This document shows, piece after piece, positions 24,640 through 37,690 of a stretch of DNA of 64,000 nucleotides (positions are counted from its first letter, which is position 1; the number at the start of each line of letters is the position of its first letter). The stretch is from assembly GCA_025094145.1 (NCBI GenBank), contig JALLLS010000021.1, forward strand, positions 310,001 through 374,000, written 5' to 3'. A program made the translations under genes and the position numbers. The stretch comes from Spinellus fusiger (Eukaryota; Mucoromycota; Mucoromycetes; Mucorales; Phycomycetaceae). Below the pieces are notes generated by a model. That model was not told the origin of the DNA. It ran no database searches and saw only the letters and a program-made list of their open reading frames with translations.

Positions 24640-27600
24640 TTAAGTGACAGATAGGCAGGTCATTAGTTGCTCTAAGCGATGATGACCCTGTAACTGAAGA
24701 TTCTATTAGCACATAAAGATAGTGATTGGACACTTACAAAGACAGGTAAATACGTGTCAATGGATTGTTGACGGGGTTCGGGAGTTTCCAATGGACAGTC
24801 CTCCAATGAGACAGAATCCAGTATCAGACTATCCCCGCTGTTCACACGAGACGCCACAGTCTTAAGCACATCATGGCCAATGGAATCCTAAGGCACAATA
24901 AGGCATAGTAAAGTGAGTGATCACTCCATATAGATAAATGTACATCTATATATCTACATATCTACATATTAGTGCTGTTAATGTACCTCATAGTCAGCCA
25001 CACTGTACTGTTGTATAAGCTTTTGTACTTGAGCAGGTGTCAAAATCCAGCAGACATCGAAAATGATATTAATATCTTCCGGGGTTGTCTTTTTAAGCTG
25101 CAGTAATTTAGCAGCCTGAGATACATGTTCTAATGACAGCGTGCAGTCATTGTGCTGGTGGGATTTGCACCATTCCTCCAATTTACTGACATTGAACTGT
25201 ATTTGCATGGCTAGAATAGATATGAGTTCATCTTTATGTATGGTTCTACTACTATACTCCATTCTATTTCCACTGAATTACCTCTTTTCCACGAGTTAAA
25301 ACCACGTCTTGAGAGCATATCATTAAAGCAGGCCACACCAATGTACTTGAATACTTCCATTAACAATTGCTCTGCTACAAATGTATCCACTTGGCAACAC
25401 ACAAGCACACGGTCCAGATGACTCAGCAATCCTGTTAGGTCGTCCATAGTGCATTTGGTACGTCCAGTGTCTGGTGTCATGAATCCTGGTACCAACTGAC
25501 TATCTACCACAGTAGACACCATCTTGCTCAATTTACGCTTGGTGTCTTTGCCCAGCTGTGTATAGATCCTCTCCTGCAAAAGATTCAGTCGAGTGATCAT
25601 TTTTGTTGAACTTCTTTGGATAATAACAGAGGCATCTATCTGAAAAGTATCCAAGACAGAGATAAGCTCCTGTGTGTTGGTCAGCCAAAAGGCATGGGTC
25701 GATGTCATCTCTTCATCTTCTTCTTCTGATCGGTGCTAAGAAAGTTAGACACTGTAGAAAGATAAAGAACTTACCAGACAGTGCTTCTGGATGGCATCAC
25801 AGAATGCTTCTAGAACACGGTCTGCCTCTGTAGGATCCGCTTGCCAGCACAAAGACACATACTGTCCTATGCAATGAGCAGGGAATACAATGTCTTTGCG
25901 CTCTTTAGGCTGTCCATCGAATGGAATCGCAAGCTTCACTACCAATGTCTCCAACATGTCTTGCAAAAATCCCTCTCCTTCCAAGAACTCCCATCTCTTT
26001 TCTTTGGGAGATTCAATTTCCCCTACACACAATTCATGAACAGCATCTGAGGAGGTATCAATAGAACTCTTTTGGCCTGTCCTTGAGACTGTAGACCGCT
26101 TGCTCGTTAAGGAGGGTTGATGCAGTGTGTTTGTCAATTGAGCACGCAGAGAAGTGATTTGCTTCTTAAGAGCAATCACATCAGGGACATTGGTACTCTC
26201 CATAACAGTCTGTGATACTTGTCTCAACTTGGAGACTTGTTCCTTTTGCTGTGTCAATTGATCACTCAGCAATGCAATGGTCTTGTCCTGCCCCTTGATC
26301 TTATCGAGAGAGATGGTGTATTCTTGCTGCAGACGTTCACGTTCTTGCTGTAATATCTCCCACTGACTGTCTACATCGTTGGATTTGCCAATGATGGTCT
26401 CGAGCTCCTTGGCTTTGGAATCAAGGACATCGTATTGCTGTATCCATGCCTTGACACGTACTTCAATAGCTACTGCCTTTTCTTTCAGCGCTGTCTTTTC
26501 TTCCTTTTGGTGCTGGAGGTTTCGAGTAAGTTCATTCACTCTGTGTTCTAGTTTATAGGAGACTTCTTTAAAGTGGCTGACAGAGCGAGCTTCTAATCGA
26601 ATGGCCACCAGCTGTTGACGGGCTATACGTTGTCGAATACATGTTTGAATAGAAATAATGTATTGGCGCTTAGCATGATACTGTTTACGGACAATCCTAT
26701 AGTCCACATAGGTATATATTAGTGCCTTGTTCTGATGTGGACAGTCTCTTCCTTGAGTTGAATTGACTTACCATCCACGCACTAAACATTGGATTGTAGT
26801 GGCAGCATTATGCTCACGGATCATGGCAAATCTTTTTCTTATTACAAGGGATCTGACAGCTACAGCCGAGAATAAATAAACATATCCAATATAGCTACTA
26901 CATTACCTGTTTGAAGATTCACAACAAAGGCGAGCTGTTTCTTGTACCATTGGCGTGCCAAGTAACCACGCCAGTACTTTTGCACTACCACAGCAGCTCT
27001 TTCTTGACGCAAGAGCACTAATTTCTGAACACCTGCTCTTTGTCTTGCAATTTGTTGTAGTTTAAGAACAATGGTTTGCATGCGAAGGTATTTGATACGA
27101 GTGATGAAACGGCGTGCATTCTTTTGCACAAATGTAGCACATTGATTCCATCGGTCTGATCTCAACTTCTCCATGTAAGCCAGCTAAAAAAGACCCAAAG
27201 ACATGAATTTTAATAAGTACAAAAAAAACAGTGCCATCTACTCATATGGAAAGAAGAATATAAGACGAATTTACCTGTCCAGCACGGAAGAAGATCTTGG
27301 AGAGACCCACTTGATATTTGTCTTTATCAAGAATATGAGTATCAAGAATAGCAGAGCATAAAGCACGGATATCAGGCTGGGTGTGGGGATCCCAGTGCTT
27401 GGAATGAACAAGAGCATAGTATCTAATAAAAACATGAGTCTTAGAGTTGATCCTTAATGTTTCTTGGATTACCTCTCTCCAAAGTCAGCAAAAGTCCATC
27501 GTGAAGGATAACCTGCACAACTGATACGGATAGTCTCTAATACACCACAGGCACGCAATTGAGACAATACCATGTTGGGCTCAAATGTCCATGCCACTTT

Positions 27601-30008
27601 GGCTTCATTGGGTTTAATACAGCGGATATAGTGTACATTGGTTTGTGCGATAGTGTCCATCAAGTTGATCAATGATAGCTATATTGCATTGAGTATAGGC
27701 TTAAACACGAAATATTACCTTGAAGATAGATCCAAGGGTTGACTTTTTGTTGGTATTGTTGGCCTTCTTTTGTGTCTCCACCTAAGCATTTTCTCTAGGA
27801 TGAACATCCAACTCCCCTTTTTTTTGTCCTTCTCTTTCTTACCATTGCTGTAGCAGCTGTAGCCATAGCACCTGCTTGGAGTACTGTTGACAAGAATTCA
27901 AACTCTGTGTTTTGCAACAAGGTAAGATGTTCTTCAGGAACAGTATCCTTATTCTTCTCCAAGAACCCTTCTGCCTCATATTGTACATCATGAGCATAAT
28001 GTACCACAGTGAATGCATTATTAGAGAATCTTGGTTTCTTGAAATAGTCCTGGTAGGGGCCATTGAAGGTAGAGTAGAGCTTGTTGCAGAATCCTTGATC
28101 TGTGCCTGAAGGAAGACGTGATTCTTCATCCAACAAGGAAAGAATACCCATCTTGTTCTCGATCATTTCAATGCACTTTTGGTTATCAGCGAATTCAATG
28201 AACTTCCAGTCAATCTCTTCACGAACGTATTCCTATTTCAGTGTCAGTCTCTGCTTTTTGGTTGTTCTAATAAGTTACCTCTTGTTCCAGTTTAAATACG
28301 TGTTGGTTGAACTGCACTATTAGCAATGAATACATTCCCTACAGACTTACCTGTTGCTGTAACTTCTCATTAGCATAGTTAATGCAGAACTGTTCAAAGG
28401 AGTTTTTTTTAAAGTGTTCAAAACCATAGATATCCAAGACACCAATAAAGGCAGTAACACTTTCTGGGTCTGAGCAGGACAGACTATCATTGACTACCAC
28501 CACCAGCCATTCAAATATATAGGCGTAGATGTACTTGGCTACTGAATCTCTTACTACTTGAGCCTGTGTTGTGTTGAGATTAGTCACAATCTTCTCTGAA
28601 CGAGTGATGATCTGTTTGCGAATGATCCATTTACGGAACTCCATCAAAGGAATACCCAGTAACTGAGTGGCCATTTGCAAGGAAGCTTCATCTTCTGCCA
28701 AAGTAGCGTCTGTTCTACCACCGATCTCCATATTACCCAAGTGAAGCAAAGCAGCAAGAATACGGAAGATATGCCATTGTGTCTCGGAAGACACGCCAAT
28801 CTTGGACATGGAGGACTGGGTGAGCTCAAACTCCTCTATATCATCTACACCAGGAATTACGCCTGTGCCACTCTGGTTCAAGTAATTAAAGTAAGTCCAG
28901 TCTTTGATACCAAGTCGCTCTCTCTCTTCAGCAGGTGCACCTGCACACAATTGATAAAAGATATGGTAGTTGCGTTCAATTTCAGGTTGGAATACAAGAC
29001 GAGAGCGTTCCAAGAGATAAGTGCGTACTTTAGCACCCACAATATTGTATTGGGTGTCGAATTGAATCTATTCTCATCTTTAGTCACTACCCAGCAACAA
29101 CAACAACAAAACTCTTTTCTTTTTTCTTTTTCTTTTTCTTCTTACTTCAATGTACTTGCCAAACCGAGAACTGTTATCATTTCGCGTTGTCTTTGCATTA
29201 CCAAAGGCTTCCATGACAGGATTAGTGGCCAAGATTTGTTCCTCTACCTCTGTCATGCCTGCACCACTGGACTTGCTTGCCTTTCCTGTTGTCTCCTTAT
29301 CATCGGCAGTAGCAAAGTATCTCATAATGTATTTGGCACTGACGGTTTTACCAGCACCACTCTCACCAGAAACAACAATGGTCTGGTTGGTCTTTTCCCG
29401 GATCATGCATCGATAGGCATCCTCAGAAATAGCAAACAAGTGAGGCTCTAGTTCACCCTTTCTCTTTCCTGAATATTGTTGAATAACATGGGGCTCATAA
29501 AGAGGTACACGTGCAAAGGGGTTGGCAGCAATCAGCACAATACCAGAGTAAGTGTAGATGTTCTGTCTCTGGTATCGAATACGAATGGTATTAAGGACTA
29601 GGACGAGAGAGAGATGAGTGTTCTTTGTCTTTCTGTCCCTGTCTTACCAGAAGGTTCATTCAAGTAACTTAGATCAGTCAGGTCATCAATATCTTCCATC
29701 TTGGGAGGGTTTCTGAGGGGTGGCAGGGTGGATCCTTTCTGCTTATCGAGTTCTACAAGAGATCCCTCAAACATATGCTCCTAGAAACACTGTTAAGATT
29801 CTTTGTCTTTTTGTTCTGCTGTGTGGTTTTCGTGCAGATACTTTACTCTAGACGCATCTTGGTCATTAACAAACACCATCTTGACTGTGTTTCCCTCTGT
29901 CGCATTCGAGACAACAGATGCCGACACCCATCCATCCTGGTCATCTTCAAACCAGGCCTGGGTTCCCTTTGTATACACTTGAATCAGCTGTGTCAAATGA
30001 GCTGACAT
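24640..30008 (-). CDS. Class V myosin heavy chain
   Basis: Sixteen exons close exactly to 1489 codons (1488 aa): 29847-30008, 29648-29780, 29146-29597, 28351-29067, 28279-28311, 27843-28232, 27719-27781, 27473-27678, 27275-27422, 26907-27183, 26772-26859, 25775-26696, 25282-25735, 24987-25210, 24738-24887, 24640-24687. The actin-based motor carries cargo such as vesicles and organelles. Visible parts are an N-terminal SH3-like segment, the P-loop GESGAGKT (about 176-183), switch [13 protein letters not shown], switch [10 protein letters not shown] (about 461-468), an actin-binding region with [10 protein letters not shown], a converter ending IFFRAGQ (about 768), about six IQ motifs (769-905) for light chains, a coiled coil (about 905-1070) and a C-terminal dilute (DIL) cargo domain. 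The last 15 codons come from a small exon inferred from a CAG acceptor; without it the frame would read through to a stop at 24672. Two introns (28312-28350 and 27679-27718) are about 40 bases. Confidence 0.95.
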
Positions 30009-30101
30009 TGGCAGAAAAAATTGAGACAGGGAAAAGGTAAAGGAAAGAAAAAGATATTAAATATAAAAAGAAAGCCAAAAAAAAAAAAAAAAAAAAAAAG
30101 A

Positions 30102-30132
<31 letters not shown>

Positions 30133-30232
30133 AACTAAGTAAGAGAGAATAAGAAAAGAGCGCTTCTGAGTTTCAATAGCATCAGTCGAAACCAACCCTG
30201 TCATGAAGAGGACAAACTTTGTATTATTTTAA
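30009..30232. other. Myosin V upstream region
   Basis: A 224-base spacer with a poly-A run and a GACA microsatellite (about 30079-30132). It lies between the myosin start and the DUF1640 gene stop, both on the minus strand, so it must serve as 5' region for one and 3' region for the other. Confidence 0.7.
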
Positions 30233-30976
30233 TCAACGAAACATGCGCAAATAAGCAAGGAAAAGTGCACCTGCGCCTGTCATTGTACCTGTCATTATTG
30301 TTATTATTCATAGTGTTCATATTAGCCCTTGTAGGTGTGCTGTTTGGCATGGCTACGTTACCAATCATGTACTGTAAGATTTGGAATTTAATCGCTTCCA
30401 TCTGAGTGCGTAAACCAGCAATTTCGCTCTCAATACGTGTATCTGTTTCTCGGATTCTTATCTCTTGTGCACTGGCTTCATCTCGAATACGTCCTTTCTC
30501 CAGGTTAAGCTCAAGGCGTACATTGGCTTGGGTGCGAGTGATTTCTTCTCTCAGCTTCTGTCTCAGCTTGTCCACTTCGCCCTGGAGTCGTTCATTTTCA
30601 GCATGCATCATGGTAAAGTCATTCTTCTCGAGCAACTGTACTTCTGACTTGAGCTGGGCAAAATCTACTTTATAAGTGTACATTGCCTTTTGGTATAAGC
30701 CACCTATGTTCATGGAAGAAGGGGTACCTTTTCTTGTTCTGCTTTGGTGACCATGGAAGAACTGAGAGTGTTCATACTGTCAGAAATCACTTCTCTAAGG
30801 GAACACATAATAGCCTCGCTCTGTTCTCGTGTAAACCCTTCATTCTCCAGTCTCTCTACAAACTTAAAGGTATCAAAGTGGTATTGCGACAAATAGGACA
30901 CTTGGTACAGGGCTGGCCTTAAAGCAGTCACTCTGGAAACAATGGGTCTATGCTGTACGAGGCGTAGGAATAGCAT
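30233..30976 (-). CDS. DUF1640/CCDC90 family mitochondrial protein (FMP32-like)
   Basis: Three exons (30728-30976, 30362-30686, 30233-30288) join in phase to 209 aa. The family includes yeast FMP32 and animal MCUR1/CCDC90B, inner-membrane coiled-coil proteins linked to respiratory complex assembly and, in animals, to calcium uniporter regulation. Signatures are YHFDTFKFVERLENEGFTRE, then the QSEAIM segment, VTKAEQEK, YKVDFAQLKSEVQLLEKNDF and a long helical coiled coil. The C-terminus (GTMTGAGALFLAYLRMFR) is the expected single membrane anchor. The N-terminus from ATG 30976 (MLFLRLVQHRPIVSRVTALR) is basic and hydrophobic, like a mitochondrial presequence, which favours this start. Intron 30289-30361 is AT/Asn-codon rich and mimics coding sequence; skipping it restores the family C-terminus. 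Intron 30687-30727 is 41 bases. Confidence 0.9.
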
Positions 30977-32653
30977 GAAACAAGGGAAAATAAAGTAAAA
31001 TGGAACTGAATTCACCTCACAAAGAACCTCAACTCCGAATTAAGGGCATGAGGTGTGACTGTTTCAAGGGTATTTTCTCCTCCTCCCTCTTCTTCTCGCA
31101 TGGTTTCTCCTGGGTTGTTTACAGTGTTGTTGATTTCTATATATATAAATAGAGAGAAACTAAAGTGGCTGTATGCCCTTGAATCCACAGTAGGAGAAGA
31201 AGAAAAGGGGGAGAGGAGAATCCAATGATACTCGAGGGTTAGAGGGCACCTGGAAGAAGCTCATCAAAAAAAAAAAAGAAGTTAAATTCCATAACAGCCA
31301 TCGGTCTATATTGATGGAGAAAGTCACATGATCTCGCTACTGGCACCAGGAAACACCCATGAAAAGATCCCTTGGAGTACTTTTTTTTTCCTGGGGTCAA
31401 TGAATGGTAGGAATAGTTATGCTTACTATGAATAGTACTATCTAAAATATCATTCCACATGTTCATTGAATTCCTGGTGAATCCATCCATGCATTGATAG
31501 TGCACACTATGTAGTTAGATATCACTCCATAAGAGAACTAATATGTTTTATTATACTACTGTAATTGATTCTATTCTCTAGTGAATTGACACAGATGAAC
31601 ACACATACACACAAGTTATTATAAGAATAAAAGTCATATAGAATGGTACTTTATAATGATAATCGGTCCTATTTATGTAAACAATACTATTAGATAAATC
31701 CTCTCTAACATCTTATCAACATTGAGGAGATATCGGTGATGAAGATATAAGAAAATATAAGTGAATATTGAAATAAATAAATATCTTTGGAATAGTACTA
31801 AGAATATAGGTCACCTGTGTGCATAAAAACTCACTTTTCATATTTATAGAGAGATATAAGAGTTCAAACACTGATACACACCTAAAGATTTTTGGGATAT
31901 AAAAGTCAATACACGGACAATAAAATAACACTATTACTCTAGTTGGCTGTTGTGTTTTAGAAAGGTATTTTCGCTGTCTAAATGAACAATTTCAAACTCT
32001 GTCTGCCTATTCTAGCAATAGCTACACTATTGTCGTAAAGTATTGGTGCATCTTTGGGGAAATTATAGTATAGAAATGTAGTATGGTTCAAAAGAGACTT
32101 ACGTGTATCTTAGTTTAGTGTAGCGATAACTACACCGGATTCTTCTTTGATGTTTTGATGTTTTGATGTTTTGGTGGATTAGCTACTACTAGCTAGATGT
32201 TTGTCTGATTGTTGTTGATTTATAAAGATCAAAGGCTTCATTTTACGAAATGGGAGTAAACCATTGACATTCTGGTTTTCCACAGCAGGAGTACCTTCAT
32301 TTGAATAATTAGTTATGCAACACTGGGGTGACTCTGTCTCTCTCCTCGATGTATTCTACAAACCTTTCATAATTGACTATTGAAGATGTATGTCCTGACA
32401 GAGATAACCCGGTTTCCATCCAATACTAGTGATTGAGTCCTTCAATGCTATAATCTTTAGAGCAGGTTCCATGAAGAAAATAAAATAAAGACGAGTTGAC
32501 CTATTCTTTTTATACTATTTCTGTTTTATAATTGTTTTTCACATGCCATTGATTCAATCCGTGATTTGAAAACTAAGAAGTTGTGCTAAAGCATAAAACT
32601 TGTATATCTATCAATGGAAACTGTGAATTCCATCGGTTTTCTATGCATAAATA
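30977..32653. other. Intergenic region
   Basis: No supported gene. The first 200 bases should hold the DUF1640 promoter. Short minus-strand ORFs at 31239-31505 and 31716-31931 show no family features. There is a short tandem of GATGTTTT units at about 32149-32173. Confidence 0.55.
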
Positions 32654-33313
32654 CAGTCCCATACAATAAATGAGTTGACAGAATTGTTTTTATTTTATTC
32701 TGAAAAATAAAGGTACATCCATCAGTCTAAGATGTTCATAATAAAAGGTTCATGGAATAACACAGGATTTGGAATAGTTGTTCTTTAATTGATTGTCTAC
32801 ATTTTTATTATAAAGATATTGCTCAGTGCTCTGTAATAGTCTTTATTTTTAACCACTCTAGTCCCTTTATTATTGTACACAACTGTAAAACAGGATTCGT
32901 CAGACCAAACAACCTTGTTTTTACATCATTCATATTTCTCAAATCATATGCAATTATTTGTATAGGGTTTCTGCGAACAGACAAAACAATTGTCATATTT
33001 GAAGTAGATGAAACCTTTTTAGGTCTTCCTGTACGCATTTTGAGTTGAATTGTACCTTTAATTTTATACAATAGAACACTCTTGCCCACTGTGCTCTTTG
33101 GGATGTCGACATTGTCAGCAATCTCTTGATAAGTAGCACATCTTTTCTATTGTCCTGTGACTTGACCTCTAATAAATACAGCATGCTCTCTTCTATTGGT
33201 GGGACTATCTTTATATTCTTGGCTAAGAGTTAGTTGATTTTCATTGTTTGAATAAACTGTAAAATAAAAATAGAAAATTGATTTGCCGTCTACTCATTTA
33301 TTACATGGGACTG
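32654..33313 (-). mobile_element. Tc1-like element copy A (deleted)
   Basis: The left end CAGTCCCATACAATAAATGA (preceded by TA) and the right end TCATTTATTACATGGGACTG are inverted repeats of each other, followed inwards by matching GAG and GACAG-like bases. The 660-base interior carries two Tc1 transposase pieces on the minus strand: an HTH/linker part with RTGRPKKVSSTSNM, and a part matching the region around the second catalytic Asp, fused in a shifted frame. Most of the catalytic domain is missing, so it cannot be autonomous. The same ends bound copies at 42.1 and 48.6 kb. Confidence 0.8.
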
Positions 33314-33364
33314 TTACCTCACCAGAATAAGAATATTTTCTATTCTTTGTTCTTGTTATTATCT

Positions 33365-33785
33365 TGTTATTTTTCACACTGTACATACAACTTAACACTC
33401 AAGTACTCATCAATATGAGCATAGCTGAGCAAGTTAATGTGCCATTATTAACAAAGCGAAACAATAGAAGGAGGTAATAGACACTACCATGGACTATTCT
33501 GAAAGTAAAAAGGTAAGCAGTGTCTTCATCTGGGCTTGTGCTCATTGTATTCCACAAGACACTCATAGTATTGTTAATAAATAAAGACTCTTCTCAAGTC
33601 AGTCCCAAGTAGTCTTCTATAAGGTCAATAGTGTCTAGGGTATACTACTGAGCATAGTTATCTATCTTCCAAGAACAAAGAATTGGGTTTTTAGGGTGTG
33701 GATTCTATTGCTATGAGGGAGTGTACTTAGGCAGTAGCTATAGCTATACTATAGTATTATCTATACTATTACAATAAACAATTTT
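33365..33785. repeat. Unclassified repeat, inverted match to about 43085-43600
   Basis: Much of this stretch can be aligned with the reverse complement of the region around 43085-43600. Shared phrases include AAAAAGGTAAGCAGTGT, TCATCTGGGCTTG, TTCCACAAG, CTCAAGTCAGTCCCA, TTAGGGTGTG and ATTGCTATGAGG. By eye identity is moderate (many substitutions and small gaps). No coding capacity is evident; it could be a solo repeat of a larger element or a diverged duplication. Confidence 0.6.
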
Positions 33786-33990
33786 ATTCATAAACACTAT
33801 ATTCTATTGATAATACAATTTGATATTGAGGTATCCACAAAAGGAAACAATTATTTAGATATCCACAAACCTCTTGATTTTAAACACAATTCCATAAAAG
33901 GGCAAAATATTTTTAGACGTAAAAGGAAGGAGATATCACCGCCTAAAAGCCAGAAAAATCTTTGGGTGTGTAGTAATTCTCCCAATACTC
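33770..33990. repeat. Unclassified repeat, direct match to about 50140-50345
   Basis: Shared phrases in the same orientation include ATTGATAATACA, AATGAGGTAT/TTGAGGTAT, TTTAGATA, ACAAACCT and TTTGGGTGTGT. The other copy lies just upstream of the third alcohol dehydrogenase gene (ADH3), so this may mark an old segmental duplication. Confidence 0.6.
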
Positions 33991-36353
33991 TATTAAGCAC
34001 GGAGCTTTTTTTTATATTCATATTGAAGAGCCATTGATTCATAGACTAAAAATTAGAATAAGAACTTAACCATACCAGAGCATTCAGCTTTGGGGTATAT
34101 CAATTGAATTGGAACATCAAACATTGGGCTTGAGAAGATGTCCCATCAACACTAGTTCTCTAAAACCTCTCTGAAAACCTTTCTGACCAAACACTGTCTG
34201 TAATATGTCACCAGTACACCATGGTAGCAGCAGCACAGATACATACTCTTTGAATAGAAAGAAATAATATGAATAACTAAAAGTGATACATTATTAGTGA
34301 ATCCACCTACAATTTTAGTTAGAATGATTAATGGCATTTGAAGATGTTTTTTATTTTATTACAGATAAATATAAAATGTTTAGTTTGCTCATTATATCAG
34401 TATTACCAAGCACCAGAAAGCCTATAAGATATTATACACGTTCATTATAGATCAAATAATGTTCAAATCATGGCTCAAGATTAATCTAGCACTCTTACTC
34501 ATGTTTTGTAAGATAGTTACTTGAGACGGTGATACTAATTGAAGACGTACATGAGATTATTCTTGGATTTTTGATAAAGACCTTCAATGATCTCAAGATA
34601 AGTGTCTAAAGTCGTGTTTATAGTAACCTTTAAAAGTTATAAGCAATAATACATGCAATAAAAGACACTACATAGACATGATATTTAATAGTGAGAGTTT
34701 CTCTCTCTCTCTCTCTATCAACAGACATTACATACATTGATAAAAGTGCTGAGTAGTAACAATACTAAGGTAGAATAAATATAAATATTTATAGCATTTT
34801 ACAAATACCAATTTATCTATAAACTATAGACTGATACAAAAATAACAAGAGAAGATATTAGAATATTTCAGTTTTATTGAATGACTTGTAAGTGTTTAGA
34901 GGCTTTGTTAGGAGTCAAGTACAACTGATGGCTTTATGTTCAGAATGTAGACAAAAATTATTCACTTTAGTAGCTTTTAAATGAATACTTGTAAAACATA
35001 TATAGTAAAAACACCAAATAAAATATACTATATACTAAATTCATTAGTTCTTATCTCATTACTAGCTCCACAATACATTATTTTATAGTTCTGGTGCTTA
35101 GCATGGATGCTGAGATTAATAAACACATGTTTACTACTTACTATTTATTATGAAAATAAATAATTGGCTTATTATACATATCTACATTTGTCTGCTGTAC
35201 CAAAACACTTCTCCATAGACATTAATCTTTATTCATTGAATATATAAGTTTCAATACTTAATTCAAAAAACACCAGACTGATTTTATAAATTGGTTAAAC
35301 TCTTTAAGTCTCAACTTTAGGAAGATCCATCCTGTTATTCAATAGATCATTGGAAGAGTCCAACTATTTATAATCCTGGGAATTTATCTTTATCTTCTAC
35401 TTTTGATATGACTACAATATAAACTCTTTAGACATAGACCTTAAACCTGCAATGAATAAAAGAAGGTTTCTTAGTATTAGATATAATAGTATTACCAAAT
35501 TGATTAGTACTTAGTATGTCCATCTTTATAAGTATTTCTTAACTAGAACATCAACCAGAATATAGAATGAAAAAAAAATTCACAAGTCAATTTACCAATC
35601 TTCGGGTTCTACCTCGGTTCATTTCACAGATAAATTCTAAATATACAGAATAGATGTTTCAATCTCTGATACTTTGCACAGAAAATTAATGTTTATTGAA
35701 TGTACCAAGTAGATTACTACTGTTATTTATCATTCATAAAAGTTACAACCTTCTATGGATATTCTAGTCCGTGTTAAATATATACTATTGATACTTTGAT
35801 CTTTTGATCAATTAACAATAGCATGGTTTCATTTCATACCTTCTGAAATGCAAGTTTATCAGGTCTTATTATTAGAAATGTTTAGTAGCTAGGTTTTCCG
35901 CCCGTTTCTACTTGTGTCTGCCTTCGGCTACAGCAAATACCGAGACTGAAATACTTCCAACAGAAAATTGGCAATTGTCTAATTTAATAATAGTTAGAAA
36001 TTCATGTAAGCCTGTATCAATGAAATGGAAAATATAAAAAAAATTAAAATTATGACACTAACCATTGTAAAAGCTTATTGAGAAGATTATATCATATTCA
36101 ATTCTTGGAAAAGAAAAGAAAAGAAAAGAAAAATAGTGTATTGTGAAGGCTGCTTTAGGCTTTCAATCTTCTTCTTTTTTTCTTTCTTCAAGTAATAAAG
36201 TAGTCTGATTAGGAATAAAAGTGATTTGATATTGTTAATTTTCAAAGGAGAAACTCATACTTATATTTAGTCAAAGCCTAAGTCTCAATACTCCCTATCT
36301 ATAAAAAACAAAACAAACAAAAGTAATTGTTATTTTGGATCAACATGTTTTAG
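33991..36353. other. AT-rich spacer upstream of ADH copy 1
   Basis: No gene supported. It contains a CT microsatellite (about 34699-34716), an isolated GC-richer stretch of about 60 bases (35890-35945) of unknown nature, and an AAAAG repeat (about 36112-36131). Confidence 0.5.
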
Positions 36354-36360
36354 TATAAAA
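36354..36360 (+). promoter_or_regulatory. TATA-like element of ADH copy 1
   Basis: TATAAAA 50 bases upstream of the ATG at 36410. An equivalent element occurs at nearly the same distance in the other two copies. Confidence 0.5.
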
Positions 36361-36409
36361 GAGAATAGGTTTTGAAGAAGAAAAATAGATATCACACCTT
36401 TAATTCACA

Positions 36410-37690
36410 ATGCCTCTCACTGTTAAAACACTTGTCACTGCTAAAGAACATAACAAGTTCAAAGTCTCTTCTTACGAAGCCCCTGCTCTTGGTGCATACG
36501 ATATACTCATCAAGATGAAAGCCTGTGGTCTCTGTCACAGTGATATGATGTATCATGAAAAACTTCCAGAAAATATTGTTCTTGGACACGAACCTGTTGG
36601 TATTGTTGAGCAATTAGGCTCTGAAGTAACAAAATTCCAAAAGGGAGAATTAGTTGGGTAAGTTCTTTTTTGTCTATTTTTTAGTAGTGTATTTTGATCT
36701 AATTACCATGGTTGCTTTTAGTTTTGCTTTTCTAAAAAAGTCTTGTCTCGATTGTTCCCAGTGCAATTCTGGAAATGATTTTGTATGCCCTAAGCGTGTT
36801 ACCTTTCCAAGAGGTAACAACAATGGCTTTGCTGATGCTGCTGTTGTTGATTCTCGGTAAGTCTACTGATAGCATAAAAATGTCGTTCTAATGCGTCTAT
36901 AGCTTTGCCTACAAAATCCCCAAAGGTCTATCAGCTAAAGATGCTGCTCCATTGATGTGTGCTGGTGTTACTGTCTTCTCTTCATTGGTTCAATCAGGCG
37001 TCACTCCTATTGGACGCGTTGCTATTGTCGGTATCGGTGGACTTGGTCACCTTGCTCTTCAGTTTGCCCGTGCATGGGGATGCCATGTTACTGCAATCTC
37101 TACCAGTCCTGTAAGTGATTAATATTGAATGATTGGACATAAACTCAATCATTTTATAGGATAAGAAGGATGAAGCTCTTAGCTTTGGTGCCCATGAATA
37201 CATAAGCTCGAGAGATTTTGGAGATTTCGGCACTAGAGAAGAGGATAAATTTGACGTTATTTTCAATACTGTCAGTGCTGTGCTTGACTGGGATAAATAT
37301 CTTGGATTCTTAAAGCCGTAAGTCTCTCTATCACCAACCTTATTACTTACCACCTATAGTAACGGTAAATTCATGTTGATTGGTGTACCTGATGCAGCCG
37401 TTGAAATCAAGCATACTCTTCGTGTCATCTTTGAGCAGCTTGCCTTTGTGGGAACCTTTCAAGCTGGTCGCCTTCTGACTCAACAAATGCTTGAGTTTGC
37501 TGCTAGACACAATATTAAACCCATGATTGAAGAATTTCCCTTTGTAAGTAAAATACATCAAAACTCCTAATTGTTTATAGCTAACTTTATTCTATGATTA
37601 TTTTAGTCTGTTGAAGGTGCAGAAGCTGCTTTTGAACGATGTGAATCCAATAAGATGAGATACAGAGGTGTTCTTGTTTTTGATGATTAG
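36410..37690 (+). CDS. Zinc-dependent alcohol dehydrogenase, copy 1 (CAD/ADH6-like)
   Basis: Six exons (36410-36657, 36722-36856, 36903-37110, 37160-37317, 37360-37543, 37607-37690) join to 338 aa. Medium-chain NAD(P)-dependent alcohol dehydrogenases interconvert alcohols and aldehydes; the resemblance is closest to the cinnamyl-alcohol/ADH6 type, which usually takes NADPH. Catalytic zinc ligands are C42, H60 (in GHE) and C147. Structural zinc cysteines are C91, C94, C97 and C105, and the nucleotide-binding motif is GIGGLG (171-176). The segment following C42 is H43-S44-D45. All introns have GTAAG donors. From about 36815 to 37553 the sequence, introns included, appears identical to copy 3 (about 50963-51701). 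Exon 2 reads VTFPRG where copies 2 and 3 read VKYPEG. Confidence 0.93.

Noticed and set aside
28675..29451. 258-codon plus-strand ORF
   Set aside because: It lies opposite conserved myosin motor exons and shows no features of its own.
30201..30361. Asn-rich C-terminus of the DUF1640 protein
   Set aside because: Treating 30289-30361 as an intron restores the expected membrane anchor ending in MFR; the Asn run is intronic.
31239..31505. 88-codon minus-strand ORF
   Set aside because: Contains a poly-Phe run from a T/A tract and shows no conserved features.
35885..35950. GC-richer patch resembling an RNA gene (CTGCCTTCGGCTACAGC)
   Set aside because: No tRNA or 5S rRNA fold or promoter boxes could be drawn.
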